From: Prinia subflava
Taxonomy: Eukaryota > Chordata > Aves > Passeriformes > Cisticolidae
Direction of reading: 5' to 3'
Assembly: GCF_021018805.1 (NCBI RefSeq)
Contig: NC_086259.1
Coordinates: 496,001-560,000 of the forward strand
DNA: 64,000 bases
In this document: piece by piece, positions 51,401-61,818 of the stretch
Layout: each line of letters opens with the position of its first letter
How positions within the stretch are numbered: the stretch's first letter is position 1
Translations under genes and position numbers: made by a program
The notes under the pieces: generated by a model
What the model saw: only the letters and a program-made list of their open reading frames with translations
Told to the model about the DNA's origin: nothing
Database searches by the model: none

Positions 51401-54400
51401 AATCATGGCATCAAGATACCATGGATAGCAGGGATGTTATTACAAAACTGGAAGGAAAACTCTCCCTCACAGGGCTCATGGTAAAACCTTCACCTCTGTT
51501 TCATTTCTACGTGTTCATTCAAGAGCCATAAATTACGTAGAGTGAATTGGATAAATCCTGTCTGCTATGCTGACTAAAGTATGAATCTGCTGCTTTCTAT
51601 GGCTTGAATTTGGAGTGTGAATGTAGGACAACAATGATTATTAAAATTTCACACCACAGAGATGTATGCATGTACACAGTATGTACCAATTTGTCTGGGA
51701 TTTCACACCAAACAAAATATGGGTTTCCCACAGCAAGCTCCAGTAGGAAAATCATCCCCAAACATCCCACAGGTGTTTCCCTGGGTATTCAGGGACACCA
51801 GAGGAGATCAAAATGGTTCCTTGATAAATCTCTCTCCAACAGTTGTCTTTTAGGCAGTATTGATTCCAGAAATTTCCCAACCCCCTCCAGAGTTCAGATA
51901 ACATAACCTGATCCTAAATATATAAATCTATGTCAGCATTTTCTGTTGCATCATCAGCAGTAATAAATTGGGGAGGAAAAAAAAAGGGTGATAAAATTAT
52001 CTAATTTATTCCCCTTTGTAATTGCCCTTTTTTGCTCTATGGGCACCCTAGGAACATTAGGAGACTTACACCAGGCAGAGACTTGGCTCATTACCCATAA
52101 AAACAATTGCCACATGTCATTGAAATAAGTCATTAACTCCAGTCACAAAGAACCCAAAACTTAAGCACATAACTCATTAACAGCTTGAGCAATGAACATT
52201 AAAAAAAAAAAGAAAAAAAAAAGGAAAATAAGAATAAAATATCAATCATTTGGCTGTTTATGCAGACAGCTAAACCCTGGTTTTGAGTTACAAAGCATTC
52301 CCAATTCAGATTTAACCTCAGGGTGAATAATTAAGTAGAGGAACTGCTTTTGGGCATTTCTAATAATTTAAAATGTTCTTGCAAAACACTCAGTAAAGGG
52401 GCTTGAATTCATAGAGAAAAGTCCAACATTTGAGGGACTTAATGAAATAATGTATTCTGGTGTCTCAGGTTATGATCTGGAGTGAAAAGGCTTGTTTGTA
52501 AGGTATGTAAAATCTGATTCTTTTGGATTTAATCCTTTTCTTTTTGAAGGCTAGATAATGCTGACACAGATTTTTACATTCAGCTCTTGCATGAGGGGCC
52601 AGGGAGCTGCAGCACTGGAAGAAGATCTGTTAGAGCTGGTAGAGGGATGACCAGGATGTGTCAGGGTCAGAAGTGCTGCTCAGAGGAGAAACACAGTGGG
52701 CTGAGATGATGTCTGCACAGCACTCAAAAAACCTCAAATCCACAGAGAGATAAGATGCAGAACAGAAGTGTGGGCCCATTAATGTACTTCCACCCAGCTG
52801 TGAAGGCTGAGTCTGGTAATGTCAACCCTGATTCATTTTACATGTGAAAAGTAAATTGCTCAGGTATAAAAAAATTGCTGTATTTGACCTCCATTAATAC
52901 AATTTAACAATTAAAAAATGTAATTGTGCTAAATTTAGTTTGCTTTGCCATGGTAAATATGAGTCTTGAAGAATATATATATGTCTGTCTGCTCATATAA
53001 ATTATAACAGCATGGCCCAGTAGCTTCAAAAATCAAGCAGAGGGTCAGGAATCTTTGCAATTTAATCCTGGCCCTAAAAATGTTTCACTTTGCAACACAA
53101 AGCAAATAATCCAGATATTAAAGTTCCATATGTTACCAGCAAAAAATGAGGAATTAATACTTCTTTATTCACGTGTGCTGCAATAATCCATCAACTGTTG
53201 CCTCCTCAAGCCTTGTGTGTGTCTGATACTTCACAAGCATGGGTCCTGGTAGGAAAAGTGAGAAGGATTTGGTTGGTACTTACTCTGTGGGAACTTTGGT
53301 GGGTTGTCGTTGACATCTGTAAGTGTAATTGTCACTTTGGTTGTCCCTGAGAGGCCTCCCATGTGTCCTCCCATGTCCTTGGCCTGTATCACCACGTGGT
53401 ACTCCTCCTTGGCTTCTCTGTCCATGTTGGGAAGGGCAGTTCGGATGATTCCTGCAGGCACAAAGGAAGGTGGCACACACAGACGTAGTGAAAACCTGGC
53501 TGGTGCACTTGAAGTGCATTAAACACAGCAATATTTGCAGTGATGGTGGAGGTTCTGTTTTCCCTGCATTGCTGTGAGGAAGGCAGCCCTAATATTCCAC
53601 ACAGAGGACAGGCCTGGAGAATTAGAGCTGTGCACAGAAACAGCCTTTCAATCATCACAGCATACAGAACACACAGGAATAGCAGCAAATTTCTGGTGTG
53701 AAAGCTCCAGCAAATGCCAGGAGACCAACCTGCAGCAAATGCCAGGAGACCCATCAGGGCAGGAAGCTCTGCTCAGGCACATCAGCAGCTGCACCCAGTC
53801 AGTACATTTAGTTCACTTTGATGCACTCTGGTCATGAGGTGCTACTCAAAGAAACCGTTTAGTAATACCTGTTTGAGCCTCCACCGAGAAGTAGGGCTGA
53901 CCTTCAAGGATACTGTAAACCAGTTTGGCACTGTTCCCATAGGTAGGGTCATCAGCATCTGAAGCTGTTACCTGAATAACTGATGTACCTAAAAATGGAG
54001 AGCAAACACAGGAGGGAGAGTCAGAGGCAAACATGTCTGGAAGGACCATGCAGAGATGCTTTCAGTCACAGAGCAGAGCTATTCCTAAAATTTTTTATTT
54101 CTACATTTGGTAAATGAAAATCAAAATGATTTGACAATTTCTAGATGACAAAATACACTTGAACTATCCAAAATGATCTGTCAGCAGCTGTGATGTGGAT
54201 TAATGTTCTAACCAGCGAAGATATAAAAGTCAGCAGTCACTCTGCACCATTATGTTTTTTCTCCCCAGTAGTTTAAGCCTTATATTGCTTTTGTCATTAG
54301 ACAGCCAAACAACAGTTTTCCCTATCCATTTTTCTCAGTAAGTTTCAGACAAATCATTCCTGTAGAAATCTCTGAGACAGACACAAGCTCAAACAGGAGA

Positions 54401-57214
54401 TGAAAATGGAATAGATGGTGAGGCAGTAACTTCCCAGCTTTATTACACAGCTCTGCCAAAGGAATGATCTTCATGTTTACCCCAGAGGATTCACACTCCA
54501 TAAATTCCAGGGGACTCCTATGCTCCTTCCTAGGAGGAAAAATGGTTCTATTCTGGGAACATCTCCCAGTTAGGAGCTGTGCAGGGTTTGATCTGGACAG
54601 CAGATTAAATACATCAGGTGAATCACTGGCTGTACACGAAGTAAATTTTACTTCCCCAAGTCCTTGACAATAAGAATGAAATAAAGCCAAGATCTCCTGA
54701 CAGTGCAGCACCTTCCACAAGGGCAGTGCCTTTCTGAGTACTCACCTACATTTGATCTCTCGGGCACATTGGCATGGTAGTTTTCGTGGAGAAACTCAGG
54801 CGGGTTGTCATTTATGTCTTGAACTTTGACAATGAATTCAGAAGGGGGTTCCAAAGGTCTGTTTGTGTTCCTGTCCACAGCCTGAGCTGTCAGGGTGTAC
54901 TGAGCTCTCTCCTCCCGATCCAGTGTCTTGGTTGCATGGATGTTCCCTGATTTGTCATCAATAACAAAAATAATTCCTGCTCCTTCACCTGAGAGAATGT
55001 ATTTAATGTTTCCGTCTCCAGAATCAATATCTGAATGAAGCTACAAAAGGAGAAACAGACACACCTTAACAAGGGGGCACACATTTCCTGGATGTGCTTA
55101 TGAAACAAAGAAGTGCAGGAAATTGCTATCATTTCACAGTTTTCAACAACTGTGGCTTCCACCAGGCAACAATCCACACTCAGGGACATGCTGTGACCAC
55201 ATGTACCCTGCATCCAGGGCAGTTCCAGCCCAGACATGTCTCCTGCCACATGCAAGGTGCTGCTAAACCCTACATTTCAGATTTAAGGAAGAGAATACAC
55301 TTAGAGAAGATACTATAGAAGGTTCTTCATTCGCATGAAGTTGGTGGGAGGAGTAATTTTTACAAAGATTTTGTACACTTCAGTAAATCATATTCTACTG
55401 AGTTGCATGTAAAAAGCTGTTAAATGACAAATGGCATGAGTAAAGTGATAAATGAGTGAGCCCAGCTGTGCCCAGGTGTGCAAGAAGGCCAGGGGCACCC
55501 TGGCATGTAGCAAGTACAATGTGGACAGGGCAGGAGCAGGGCAGTGACTGTCCCCTGTACTGAGGCCATGCCTCGAGGGCTGTGTCCAGTTCTGGGCCTC
55601 CCTGTTCAGGAAGGACCTGGAGAGGCTAGGGGGCAGGGAATGGAGCTGGGAATGGGCTGGAGCCCCAGGAGAGGCTGAGGGAGCTGGGAAGGGGCTCAGC
55701 CTGGAGCAAAGGAGGCTCAGGGGGACCTTGTGGCTCTGCACAGCTCCTGACAGGAGGGGACAGCCGGGAGGGGTCAGGCTCTGGTCCCAGGAACAGGGAC
55801 AGGAGGAGAGGGAACGGCCTCAGGCTGGGCCAGGGGAGGCTCAGGGTGGAACCAGCAGGAATTTCCCCATGGAAAGGGAGCTCAGGCCTTGGCAGGGGCT
55901 GCCCAGAGAGGTTTGGAGTGCCCATCCCTTAAGGTGTCCAAGGAAAGGCTGGAGGTGGCACTGAGTGCTCTGGGCTGGGGACAAGGTGGGGATGGGAACA
56001 GCTGGGACTGCCTGGGCTGGGAGGGCTTCTCCAACCTCAATGGTTCTGGGATTCTGTGTGATTCTGTGACTGCCATCTTGTTTTTAATTACACCCTCTCT
56101 AATATAGAAGAAGCAACAAATGCTTACTAAACATTCTTAATCCCACAACCAGTGCACACTTCAGTTTGATGAATGAGGGAAACATTGAGCCAAATTACAG
56201 ATTCATTGATTTTTTTATTGACAGCTACAAATTGCATCATTTTAAACCAGAATACCCCACACGGTATTTGCTGACATTGATCCTGTTTCTTCACTCTTTT
56301 TGTGCTGGGGTTAAGTCAATAGCATTCTGCTGCTCATTTAGAAACTGGCAAATATACTGGTTTATTTATCTGTTTGTATTTTACTAGTATTAGACAGTAG
56401 CAGAATAAAAAATCAGTCCAGGATGTGTGTACATGCACACATGCACACAGATATTTACCTCCCTCTCTACATAGCCCTCAATATATTTAATTTTACTGAT
56501 AATTCAAAAATGAGAGGATAAAAAGATACCTATTTTACTGAGCTACAGGGTTAGACATTCAACTTTTAATTGCTGTTTTTAAGGACTTGAGAATTATATT
56601 CTTGAGACATATTTTTGCCAAGTTGTTGGTGTGGTTCTCAGCTGTTTTGCTGAGTAATAGCCTGCATACTTTCATTCAAGGACTGCTGAAGTCAATGGAA
56701 ATATTTGTATTGACTTAGGCAGTATTTTGCTTAGCACCTAAACTGAGCTACCAGAAAATGAAGAAACAGCTTATACAGCACAAAGGCAACAGCAAAAAAA
56801 AAAAAACCAACCCCCCCCCCCCGCAAAACCCCAACAACAATAAAAAGAAACAAACAAACAATTAAAAAAACCCCAAAAAACCCAACAAAAAAACAACAAC
56901 AAAAACAAACAAACAAAAAAACAAAACCCACAAAACCCCCTCAAAAAAAAATTTAATCAATGGCTGAAAAAAGAATTCTTTCTTACCCTTCCTACCAGCA
57001 CAGGATCTGGTCCCGTGTACTCCTCTATCACAAAGAACTGGTTCCACACCCAGCCTCTTTTGGAACGGTGCAGGACCTGTCCCTCCTTGCCCTTCTCGTG
57101 GTGCCCGTGCAGCGAGGGCCGGGAGTGGTTGAGCCTCTCCGTGGTCAGGGCCTGGCTGTAGCACAGGACCCCCAGGCAGAGGAGAGCGGTGTGTAAACAA
57201 TGGTCCTCCTTCAT
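38992..57214 (-). CDS. CDH11: Cadherin-11 (OB-cadherin, type II classical cadherin), 11 coding exons
   Basis: Calcium-dependent homophilic adhesion receptor of mesenchymal and neural cells; it acts at the plasma membrane and links to actin through catenins. Joined exons: 57214-56987, 55040-54746, 53988-53869, 53451-53284, 51116-50929, 49434-49181, 48030-47894, 47695-47574, 47048-46931, 41062-40811, 39488-38992. All introns are GT-AG, phases agree, and the total is 2379 nt (792 aa plus stop). Seen in the product: hydrophobic signal peptide (about 8-22), prodomain ending RSKR (50-53), mature start GWVWNQFF with the two type II tryptophans (W55, W57), EC linkers DINDNPPEF (151-159), DVNDNPPKF (260-268), EDADEPPVF (375-383) and DVNDNAPKF (480-488), a transmembrane helix about 613-636, and a catenin-binding tail around [11 protein letters not shown] (733-743). 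The tail and the N-terminus match CDH11 as remembered rather than CDH6/8/10. Human CDH11 is 796 aa from memory. No frameshift or internal stop is seen. Confidence 0.97.
40311..40690 (-). mobile_element. CR1 LINE fragment in the CDH11 intron between exons 10 and 11
   Basis: Same orientation as the gene. It contains the CCATGGCAGGGACACC block, the AGCTGCTCTGGGCACCCTGT block and a further upstream segment (CCAGCCCTTGGCAATTGTCT). It is nearly identical over more than 200 bp to the copy at 59750-60350, so both belong to one subfamily. It occupies about 30% of this 1322-bp intron. Confidence 0.88.
40811..41062 (-). CDS. CDH11: CDH11 coding exon 10 (EC5 end and transmembrane segment)
   Basis: 252 nt, residues 545-627 plus one base of V628. 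Contains [19 protein letters not shown], the membrane-proximal cysteines of EC5 (C589, C591, C600) and the first half of the transmembrane helix ([16 protein letters not shown]). Donor is GTAAAA. Without splicing, translation would continue for only 12 codons of intron (V or G then [11 protein letters not shown]) to a stop at 40775-40773. Confidence 0.96.
41745..42060 (-). mobile_element. Degraded CR1-like fragment
   Basis: Begins TCACAGAATCAAAAATACTC then GAGTTGGAAGGGACCCACAG, and later CCTGCCATGGTGCAGGGGAC. The first 70 bp resemble the reversed tail of a CR1 subfamily with the GGGACCCACAGGGATC signature. The rest is diverged, so the far boundary is uncertain. It lies in the CDH11 intron between exons 9 and 10. 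Confidence 0.6.
45892..45932. repeat. Perfect hairpin, 18-bp stem and 5-nt loop
   Basis: GGAGAGAGATATAAAGTG (45892-45909) pairs exactly with 45915-45932 across the loop TGCCT. It lies within the 5.9-kb CDH11 intron between exons 9 and 10. Confidence 0.95.
46931..47048 (-). CDS. CDH11: CDH11 coding exon 9 (EC5, first part)
   Basis: 118 nt, residues 505-543 plus one base of D544. Reads [19 protein letters not shown] onward, with a NFT glycosylation sequon at N536, and ends RDNR. Acceptor is TTTTACAG; donor is GTTTGT, a weak variant. The following intron is the largest in the coding region (5868 bp). Confidence 0.95.
47272..47568. repeat. 15-bp minisatellite in the CDH11 intron between exons 8 and 9
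   Basis: About 19-20 copies of GTGGGCACAGGAGGG with GTGTGCACAGGAGGG and GTGGGTACAGGAAGG variants. It takes up more than half of a 525-bp intron and ends within about 6 bp of the exon 8 donor. In the sense transcript it is C-rich (CCCTCCTGTGCCCAC). Proline/cysteine-rich reading frames through it are artefacts. Confidence 0.95.
47574..47695 (-). CDS. CDH11: CDH11 coding exon 8 (EC4-EC5 junction)
   Basis: 122 nt, residues 465-504. Begins [20 protein letters not shown], holds the EC4-EC5 linker DVNDNAPKF (480-488) and ends [10 protein letters not shown]. From memory human CDH11 reads CESDQTKPLSNQ here, four residues more, which accounts for 792 versus 796 aa. The donor GTATGG at 47573 lies about 6 bp from a 15-bp-unit minisatellite. 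Confidence 0.94.
47894..48030 (-). CDS. CDH11: CDH11 coding exon 7 (EC4, second part)
   Basis: 137 nt, residues 419-463, with R418 and H464 split. It was found by reading on the minus strand between the flanking exons: acceptor CTTCTTTAG, then [20 protein letters not shown], the LDREE motif, and a NIS glycosylation sequon (N455), ending at donor GTGAGT. It supplies the middle of EC4 and restores frame between exons 6 and 8. Confidence 0.94.
48630..48812 (+). mobile_element. CR1 LINE 3'-end fragment in the CDH11 intron between exons 6 and 7
   Basis: Plus strand, antisense to the gene: GAGGGTGGTGAGGCCCTGTC, AGAGAAGCTGTGGCTGCCCC, GGTGTCCCTGCCCATGGCAG, and a diverged tail CCATTGCATGATTATGTGATT. 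About 180 bp remain. Confidence 0.88.
49181..49434 (-). CDS. CDH11: CDH11 coding exon 6 (EC3 end, EC4 start)
   Basis: 254 nt, residues 334-417 plus two bases of R418. Begins [20 protein letters not shown], contains the EC3-EC4 linker EDADEPPVF (375-383) and the AKDPDAANN calcium motif. The donor is GTTTGC, which departs from the GTRAGT consensus, but the exon end is fixed by reading frame, by the 254-nt length and by the next exon. Confidence 0.95.
50929..51116 (-). CDS. CDH11: CDH11 coding exon 5 (EC3, first part)
   Basis: 188 nt, residues 272-333. Begins [20 protein letters not shown], holds the DPDIGENG calcium motif and ends GVVKLKK exactly on a codon boundary. Donor is GTGAGT. The acceptor is CTCCAG, after a purine-interrupted tract (GGAGCAGGGAG), so its polypyrimidine run is poor. 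Confidence 0.95.
53284..53451 (-). CDS. CDH11: CDH11 coding exon 4 (EC2, second part)
   Basis: 168 nt, residues 216-270 with split codons for G215 and S271. It begins [20 protein letters not shown] and ends in the EC2-EC3 linker [11 protein letters not shown] (260-270). Acceptor TGCCTGCAG and donor GTAAGT are both strong. Confidence 0.96.
53869..53988 (-). CDS. CDH11: CDH11 coding exon 3 (EC2, first part)
   Basis: 120 nt, residues 176-214 with split glycines at both ends. Starts [20 protein letters not shown] and ends VEAQTG. The DADD motif is the calcium-binding acidic patch of EC2. Donor is GTATTA, weaker than consensus; acceptor is TTTTTAG. Confidence 0.95.
54746..55040 (-). CDS. CDH11: CDH11 coding exon 2 (EC1)
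   Basis: 295 nt, residues 77-174 plus one base of G175. Begins [10 protein letters not shown] after a TTTTGTAG acceptor and ends ERSNV before a GTGAGT donor. It holds most of EC1, the LDREER calcium motif and the EC1-EC2 linker DINDNPPEF (151-159). The length equals that usual for this exon in type II cadherins. Confidence 0.96.
55455..56075 (+). mobile_element. CR1 LINE 3' fragment, about 620 bp, in the first coding intron of CDH11
   Basis: Antisense to the gene. Shows GTGTCCAGTTCTGGGCCTCC, AGGAAGGACCTGGAGAGGCT, CAGGGTGGAACCAGCAGGAA-like text and the tail TTCTGGGATTCTGTGTGATT. The internal sequence differs from the copies at 17.4 and 59.8 kb, so it is another CR1 subfamily. It fills a third of the 1946-bp intron. 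Confidence 0.85.
56791..56950. repeat. A/C-rich low-complexity tract beside the first coding exon of CDH11
   Basis: AAAC, AACAAC and CAAA units with a C12 run at 56811-56822. In the gene sense this is a T/G-rich tract beginning about 36 nt after the donor at 56986. Confidence 0.9.
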
Positions 57215-57382
57215 TTTTGGTTATTGTGTAGGCACAGGAGTATCTGAGAATCTACCCCTTCCACCTTGGAAGTCAGAACGTCTGGGGCCACTGAGGAGTT
57301 TCAGACCAACTGTTGTGCACACAGGATGCCACCACGCATTAAAGACATCACCTTAATGCTCTGCAGCTTCCCAGCTCAGCTC
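56987..57382 (-). CDS. CDH11: CDH11 first coding exon (5' UTR 57382-57215, coding 57214-56987)
   Basis: Codes residues 1-76: signal peptide, short prodomain, RSKR convertase site (50-53), and the start of EC1 with the strand-swap tryptophans W55 and W57. ATG is at 57214-57212; the start is chosen because the next residues [20 protein letters not shown] resemble the known CDH11 leader. The donor is GTAAGA at 56986. A strong acceptor (pyrimidine-rich, ending TTCCAG) lies just upstream at 57383, so 168 nt of 5' UTR belongs to this exon and the promoter lies further 5', outside the window. The coding part is sequence-supported; the 5' edge at 57382 is inferred from the acceptor. Confidence 0.93.
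57301..57348 (-). promoter_or_regulatory. Short upstream ORF in the CDH11 5' UTR
   Basis: In the 5' UTR part of the first coding exon an ATG at 57348-57346 opens a 15-codon frame with a second in-frame ATG at its fourth codon and a TGA at 57303-57301, 86 nt before the CDH11 ATG. The frame does not overlap the main ORF. Such uORFs can reduce translation of the main ORF; whether this one does is inference. Confidence 0.45.
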
Positions 57383-59749
57383 CTGGAAGAAGGGAAAATG
57401 CAAAAAATCATCAGTTCTTTGAGGACGTAGTATTTAGCCAAACAAAACTGGGACTTCCTTGGTAAATATCGAGATAAGATTAAAATAAATACATCAATAC
57501 TGATGAAATCTTGAGTAATGAACAATTTGGTGTTTTGCTACATGGAGCTGCCACCTTGCAGAATCTCCTAGCTGGCTGGTTTGACCACTCAGTGTCTGGA
57601 AGTTAAAAGATAGATAGGGAATCATATTTTCTCATGATTCTTTCAAATAGATTTAGCCCAAGATACAAGCTAACTGTAGAAATACCTAATTTAGATCTAA
57701 TCCCTCTTTGGAGCTTAGATATAAGCCTTAGATATAAGCTGCTAAGGCAGAGGTCCAGATATAAGGGAGATCCCAAGACTTATCAGGAATGCAATATTAC
57801 TCCACCAGCCCTTTCATGATCAACAGATCCTTGTGCTGAACATAACCACCTCTGTTTTTTCTGGGCAGGAGCAGGGACTGGCAGAGCTCCAATGAGCTCC
57901 CGTTTGGATTTAGACCCTGGAAGCACCTCTGAGGATCGAGGCACCATCAGTACTGATTGCCAATGTGCTGCTCTGGGCTGGCACAATAAATGCCACAAGC
58001 CAATAAAAATGCATTCAGATATTTCTGATAGTATAATAATTGATTTAACTATTTATTTCTACTTTCCCTGGGTGTCAAATTACCATGAAATAGAATAGAT
58101 CAATATGTTGATCTCCTACTTTCTAATACTTCTTAAAAACACTAGGTCAGATTTAATATTTGAGGGAGAAATTGCATAATATAGTGAAACCTGAACTAAG
58201 CAGCCCTCAATCCATCACAAAGGCCACTTTCACTTGTCCCTGGGGTTTCAAACATATTCTCCTTGAATCTTTACACAACAACAAATTTTACAAGGTCCCT
58301 ACAATGTTTGGTTTAGTTTTTAGTGTGAGTCACTTTACTCTTCTGCAAGATGCTGATACAAATCTTGATGTTATATTTACACAGGCAAATATATAAATAT
58401 GTGCTACCATCAGCTGTAAAACAGAATGATTTTTAAATGTGAAATTAGGAGATCTTAATGGTATTTTCAATAGAGAAAATGTGAATATAGGCAAAAAGCT
58501 TGAAGTTACAGCACATTCTGTATCTCTAGAGACAAACATCTCACTAGTCCCAAACCCACTCATTCGTTTGTCTTTCTTACATCCTAAGCAGTCATGTCCT
58601 CTTTCCACATCCTTTTTACAGTTACATAAAAATACATTGGCTGACAGGGGCTCATGAATAAGAAATGAAATATTTGGGTTTATTTCCTCAAAAAAGATCA
58701 GCTTTCAATTTTATTTTACTGAAAACTGAAATCACCTCAATCACAGCACCAAACTAGCTTCAGCATAATGAGTAAAATCACATTCTCACACATAGACAGA
58801 AATATAGTCTGGCTTTCCCAAGCTTATTTATTAAATAGCTTTGTTGTATCCATGTAACTTTTTCCTGTTGTTACATGATGACACATTACAGATTAGTCAT
58901 ACCAGCACGGAAGACAGGAAAAGGAAAACAATCCCCATGATTTTGCTCAGGAAAATGCTTTTACTTTGACACAATGTATGTGTGTGAAATGTGCAGCATT
59001 AGGTCTGTGGTTTCTATTTCATGTCTCCTTCTTGCTGAGGGGTAAAAACAATGTAAAACTTGAGGGCATGAAAACTGAGATTTCACCTATTTTGGACACT
59101 TGTTTTGCACCTGGCTTTGCATAGGAAAGAAAAAAAAAAAAAAAAGAAAAAAAAAAAAGCTATGGGGTTTGTGCTGTAGGGATCACTCATTTGCAGCAGT
59201 TAGAGGGGACTGGGCTCCTGGAATGTTATAAAGAACCTACATACTCCAAACATGAAATAAGAAGACATTCCTGGGACAGCTGTGCATTTCTAAACCTGCT
59301 GTGAAAAAAAAAAAGTGTAAATAAACTGCTTATGTTAATAGATTTGGGGTGCATTTGAAAATTAAACTCACCAATAGTCATTCATCATAGTCATGATCTA
59401 GCATCACAGAATGATCTTAGCTACAGAGATAAGTAAACAAATCCCCCTACTCTTCCCCAAGTCCTCAATTCTGTTATGTGAACCAGTAAACACTTTATAA
59501 AGCTGCTTAACCAGAATGGCAGAGCAAAGCTGATACACACACTGCTTATTATCAACTATTCAAGTGTGAAGTTCTGGAAACAAAATGTTAATCACAGATC
59601 CATGCTTATTTACTAACAAGGATTTAAAGCAAAAACTGTTTGCTATCTTTTGTTTTATCCTCTACATATCCATGTACAGAGATGAAATAATAAGGCTCCA
59701 GGTCTTCAAGTTAAAGAAAACTATTCTCTCTCATCCACTACTTCAGAGA

Positions 59750-60350
59750 ATACCAGAATCTCAGCATGGTTTGGGCTGGAAGGGACCTTAAAGCTCATCC
59801 TGTTCCACCCCAGCCATGGCAGGGACACCTCCCCCTGTCCCAGGCTGCTCCAGCCCCAGTGTCCAACCCGGCCTTGGGCACTGCCAGGGATCCAGGGGCA
59901 GCCACAGCTGCTCTGGGCACCCTGTGCCAGGGCCTGCCCACCCTGCCAGGGAACAATTCCTGATTCCCAAGATCCCACCTAACCCTGCCCTCTGGCACTG
60001 GGAGCCATTCCTTATGTCTTGTCCCTCCAGCCCTTGCCAATTGTCTCTCTCCATCTTTCCTGCAGCTCCTCCAGGCCCTGCAAGGCCACCCTGAGGTCAC
60101 CCCAAAGCTTCTCCTGTGCAGGTGAGCAATGCCAGCTGTGCCAGCCTTTCCTCCCAGCAGAGCTGCTCCATCCCTCTGCTCATCCTGGAGCCTCCTCTGG
60201 GCTCTCTCCAGCAGCTCCAGGTCCTTGCTGTGCTGGCCCAGCTCTGCAGGTGGGGTCTCACACGAGGGGGCAGAGGGGCAGAATCCCCTCCCCTGCTGCC
60301 CACACTGGGGCTCAGCCCAGGGCATGGGGGTTCTGGCTAGGCCAGGTCCA
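59750..60350 (-). mobile_element. CR1 LINE 3' fragment, about 600 bp, in the 5' intron of CDH11
   Basis: Longest minus-strand CR1 piece. From the 3' end: GGTTTGGGCTGGAAGGGACC, the CCATGGCAGGGACACC block, the AATTGTCTCTCTCCATCTTT segment, then AGCTGCTCCATCCCTCTGCT and CAGCAGCTCCAGGTCCTTGC, which match the region just upstream of the CR1 tail. Reading frames of up to 176 codons inside it are by-products of its GC-rich composition. Confidence 0.9.
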
Positions 60351-61277
60351 CTTGGGCTAAAAACAAGTCCCTAAGGCTGTTTGTAGCAATTGCTTCTGGT
60401 TTGGGTTATAAAGGCAAAGGGCTCCGTGCTGGCAGCAGTTCCAGGCTGGCTCTTTAGGAAGTGGTCCCCAGGTGAGACAGGATCCAGGAAAGCTGGAGCT
60501 GCAATAATGTGTCCCTGGCCTCCCCATGCCCCTTCTCCCCTCCTGGAGTTCATGCTCTGCTCACTCATGTCGTGTTCACTCCAGCAGTAAAACCTCTGAC
60601 TATTATCCTCAGAAAACCTAAAATAGCATAAATCAACAGTCTTCCACTGAAGGCTGTGAAATTACTTAAATTCAAACCAGCTACAGTCTGGATTTTCATG
60701 AACTACTTGTATTCTAAAAGACAAGGTGCACAAGATGCTCTTAAGTTAAAGTTAAAATAAACTTCATTAAAAAATGAAGCAGTAGCAGTAGCAAAAAAAA
60801 CCCCCAAAACCCCCCACAAAACAACAAAACACCCCAAATCTCTTTTTCCTGCTTCCTTTATTTTCCAAACAATCTGTTTAAAACATTTCAAGCATTTCAA
60901 TATTAACTCAGCTGCTGAAAGCCTACAGTTTCTTTCTACTTCAAGCAGAAAACATGGAAAAACAGCTGAACAATTTTAAAGGTAATTCCTTTTCCTTTTG
61001 GGGAAAAATACCTCATAATCCCAAGAGTTTGATATATAAACGTGAGGATGGAAATTGTTGCAGCTGCTGGGCTGCTGCTCCAGTGACCATCTGAAAATTC
61101 TGTGTGCAGCACTTGGATTCAGGCACTGCACAGATTTGTCTGATTTGTCATGAATTGTTGCAGCCTTTTTTAAAAAGTCACAATTTTTAGGGCATTTGGG
61201 TATCTCTGCCCATAGATTATAATCCTCAACTGCAGCAATCTTGTCTCAGTGGCTCAGTTGACCAAACTGCAGCACGG

Positions 61278-61818
61278 TGCTGCTTTTGTCTGGGACAGAG
61301 TTAATCTTCCTCCTGGCAGCTGCTCCAGTGGCATTTTGGATTTAGGAAGAGGACGATGCTGATAACACACTGAAGTTTGGGTTGGTGTGGGCAGTGTTTA
61401 CACTGAGTCAAGGACTTTTCAGCTTTCAGCAGGCTGCAGGGCAGGCACTGAGGGCTGGGACTGGACAGCTGGGATAACTGACCCAACCTGGCCAGAGGAA
61501 TATTCCAGACCATTCCACTGAGGAAGCCCATAACCTGGCGGGAGCTGGCCAGGGCTCTCTCAGGAGCTGGCTGGGCACAAGTCTGTGAGTGGTGAGCAAC
61601 TGCAGTGTGCATCACTTGTTTTGTATATTCAAATTCTTTCCTTATTGTTTTTATCACTATTTTCTTCCTTTTCTGTCCTATTAAAGTGTCTTTATCTCAA
61701 ACCACAAGTTTTCTCACTTTTACTCTCCCAAATCTCTGCCCCGTCTCTGCGGAGGAGCAGGGAGTGAGCAGTGCCTGTGTGGTGCTCAGCTGCTGACTGG
61801 GGTTAATCCTTCACAACA
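61278..61818 (+). mobile_element. ERVL-type solo LTR, degraded
   Basis: Matches the remembered avian ERVL LTR: GTCTGGGACAGAGTTAATCT near the 5' end, TGATAACACACTGAAGTTTG, ACTGACCCAACCTGGCCAGA, GCATCACTTGTTTTGTATAT, a CTATTAAAGTGTCTTTATCT polyadenylation region, and the end GGGGTTAATCCTTCACAACA. No clear target-site duplication remains, so it is old. It lies in the 5' intron of CDH11, antisense to the gene. Confidence 0.8.

Noticed and set aside
56731..56931. A hydrophobic FFLF/FVCF-rich frame
   Set aside because: Translation of the T/G tract beside CDH11 exon 1; it is intronic.
59795..60325. A 176-codon minus-strand frame
   Set aside because: Lies inside a CR1 3' fragment; its peptides recur in the other CR1 copies in this window. 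The CR1 3' end downstream of the RT ORF is noncoding.
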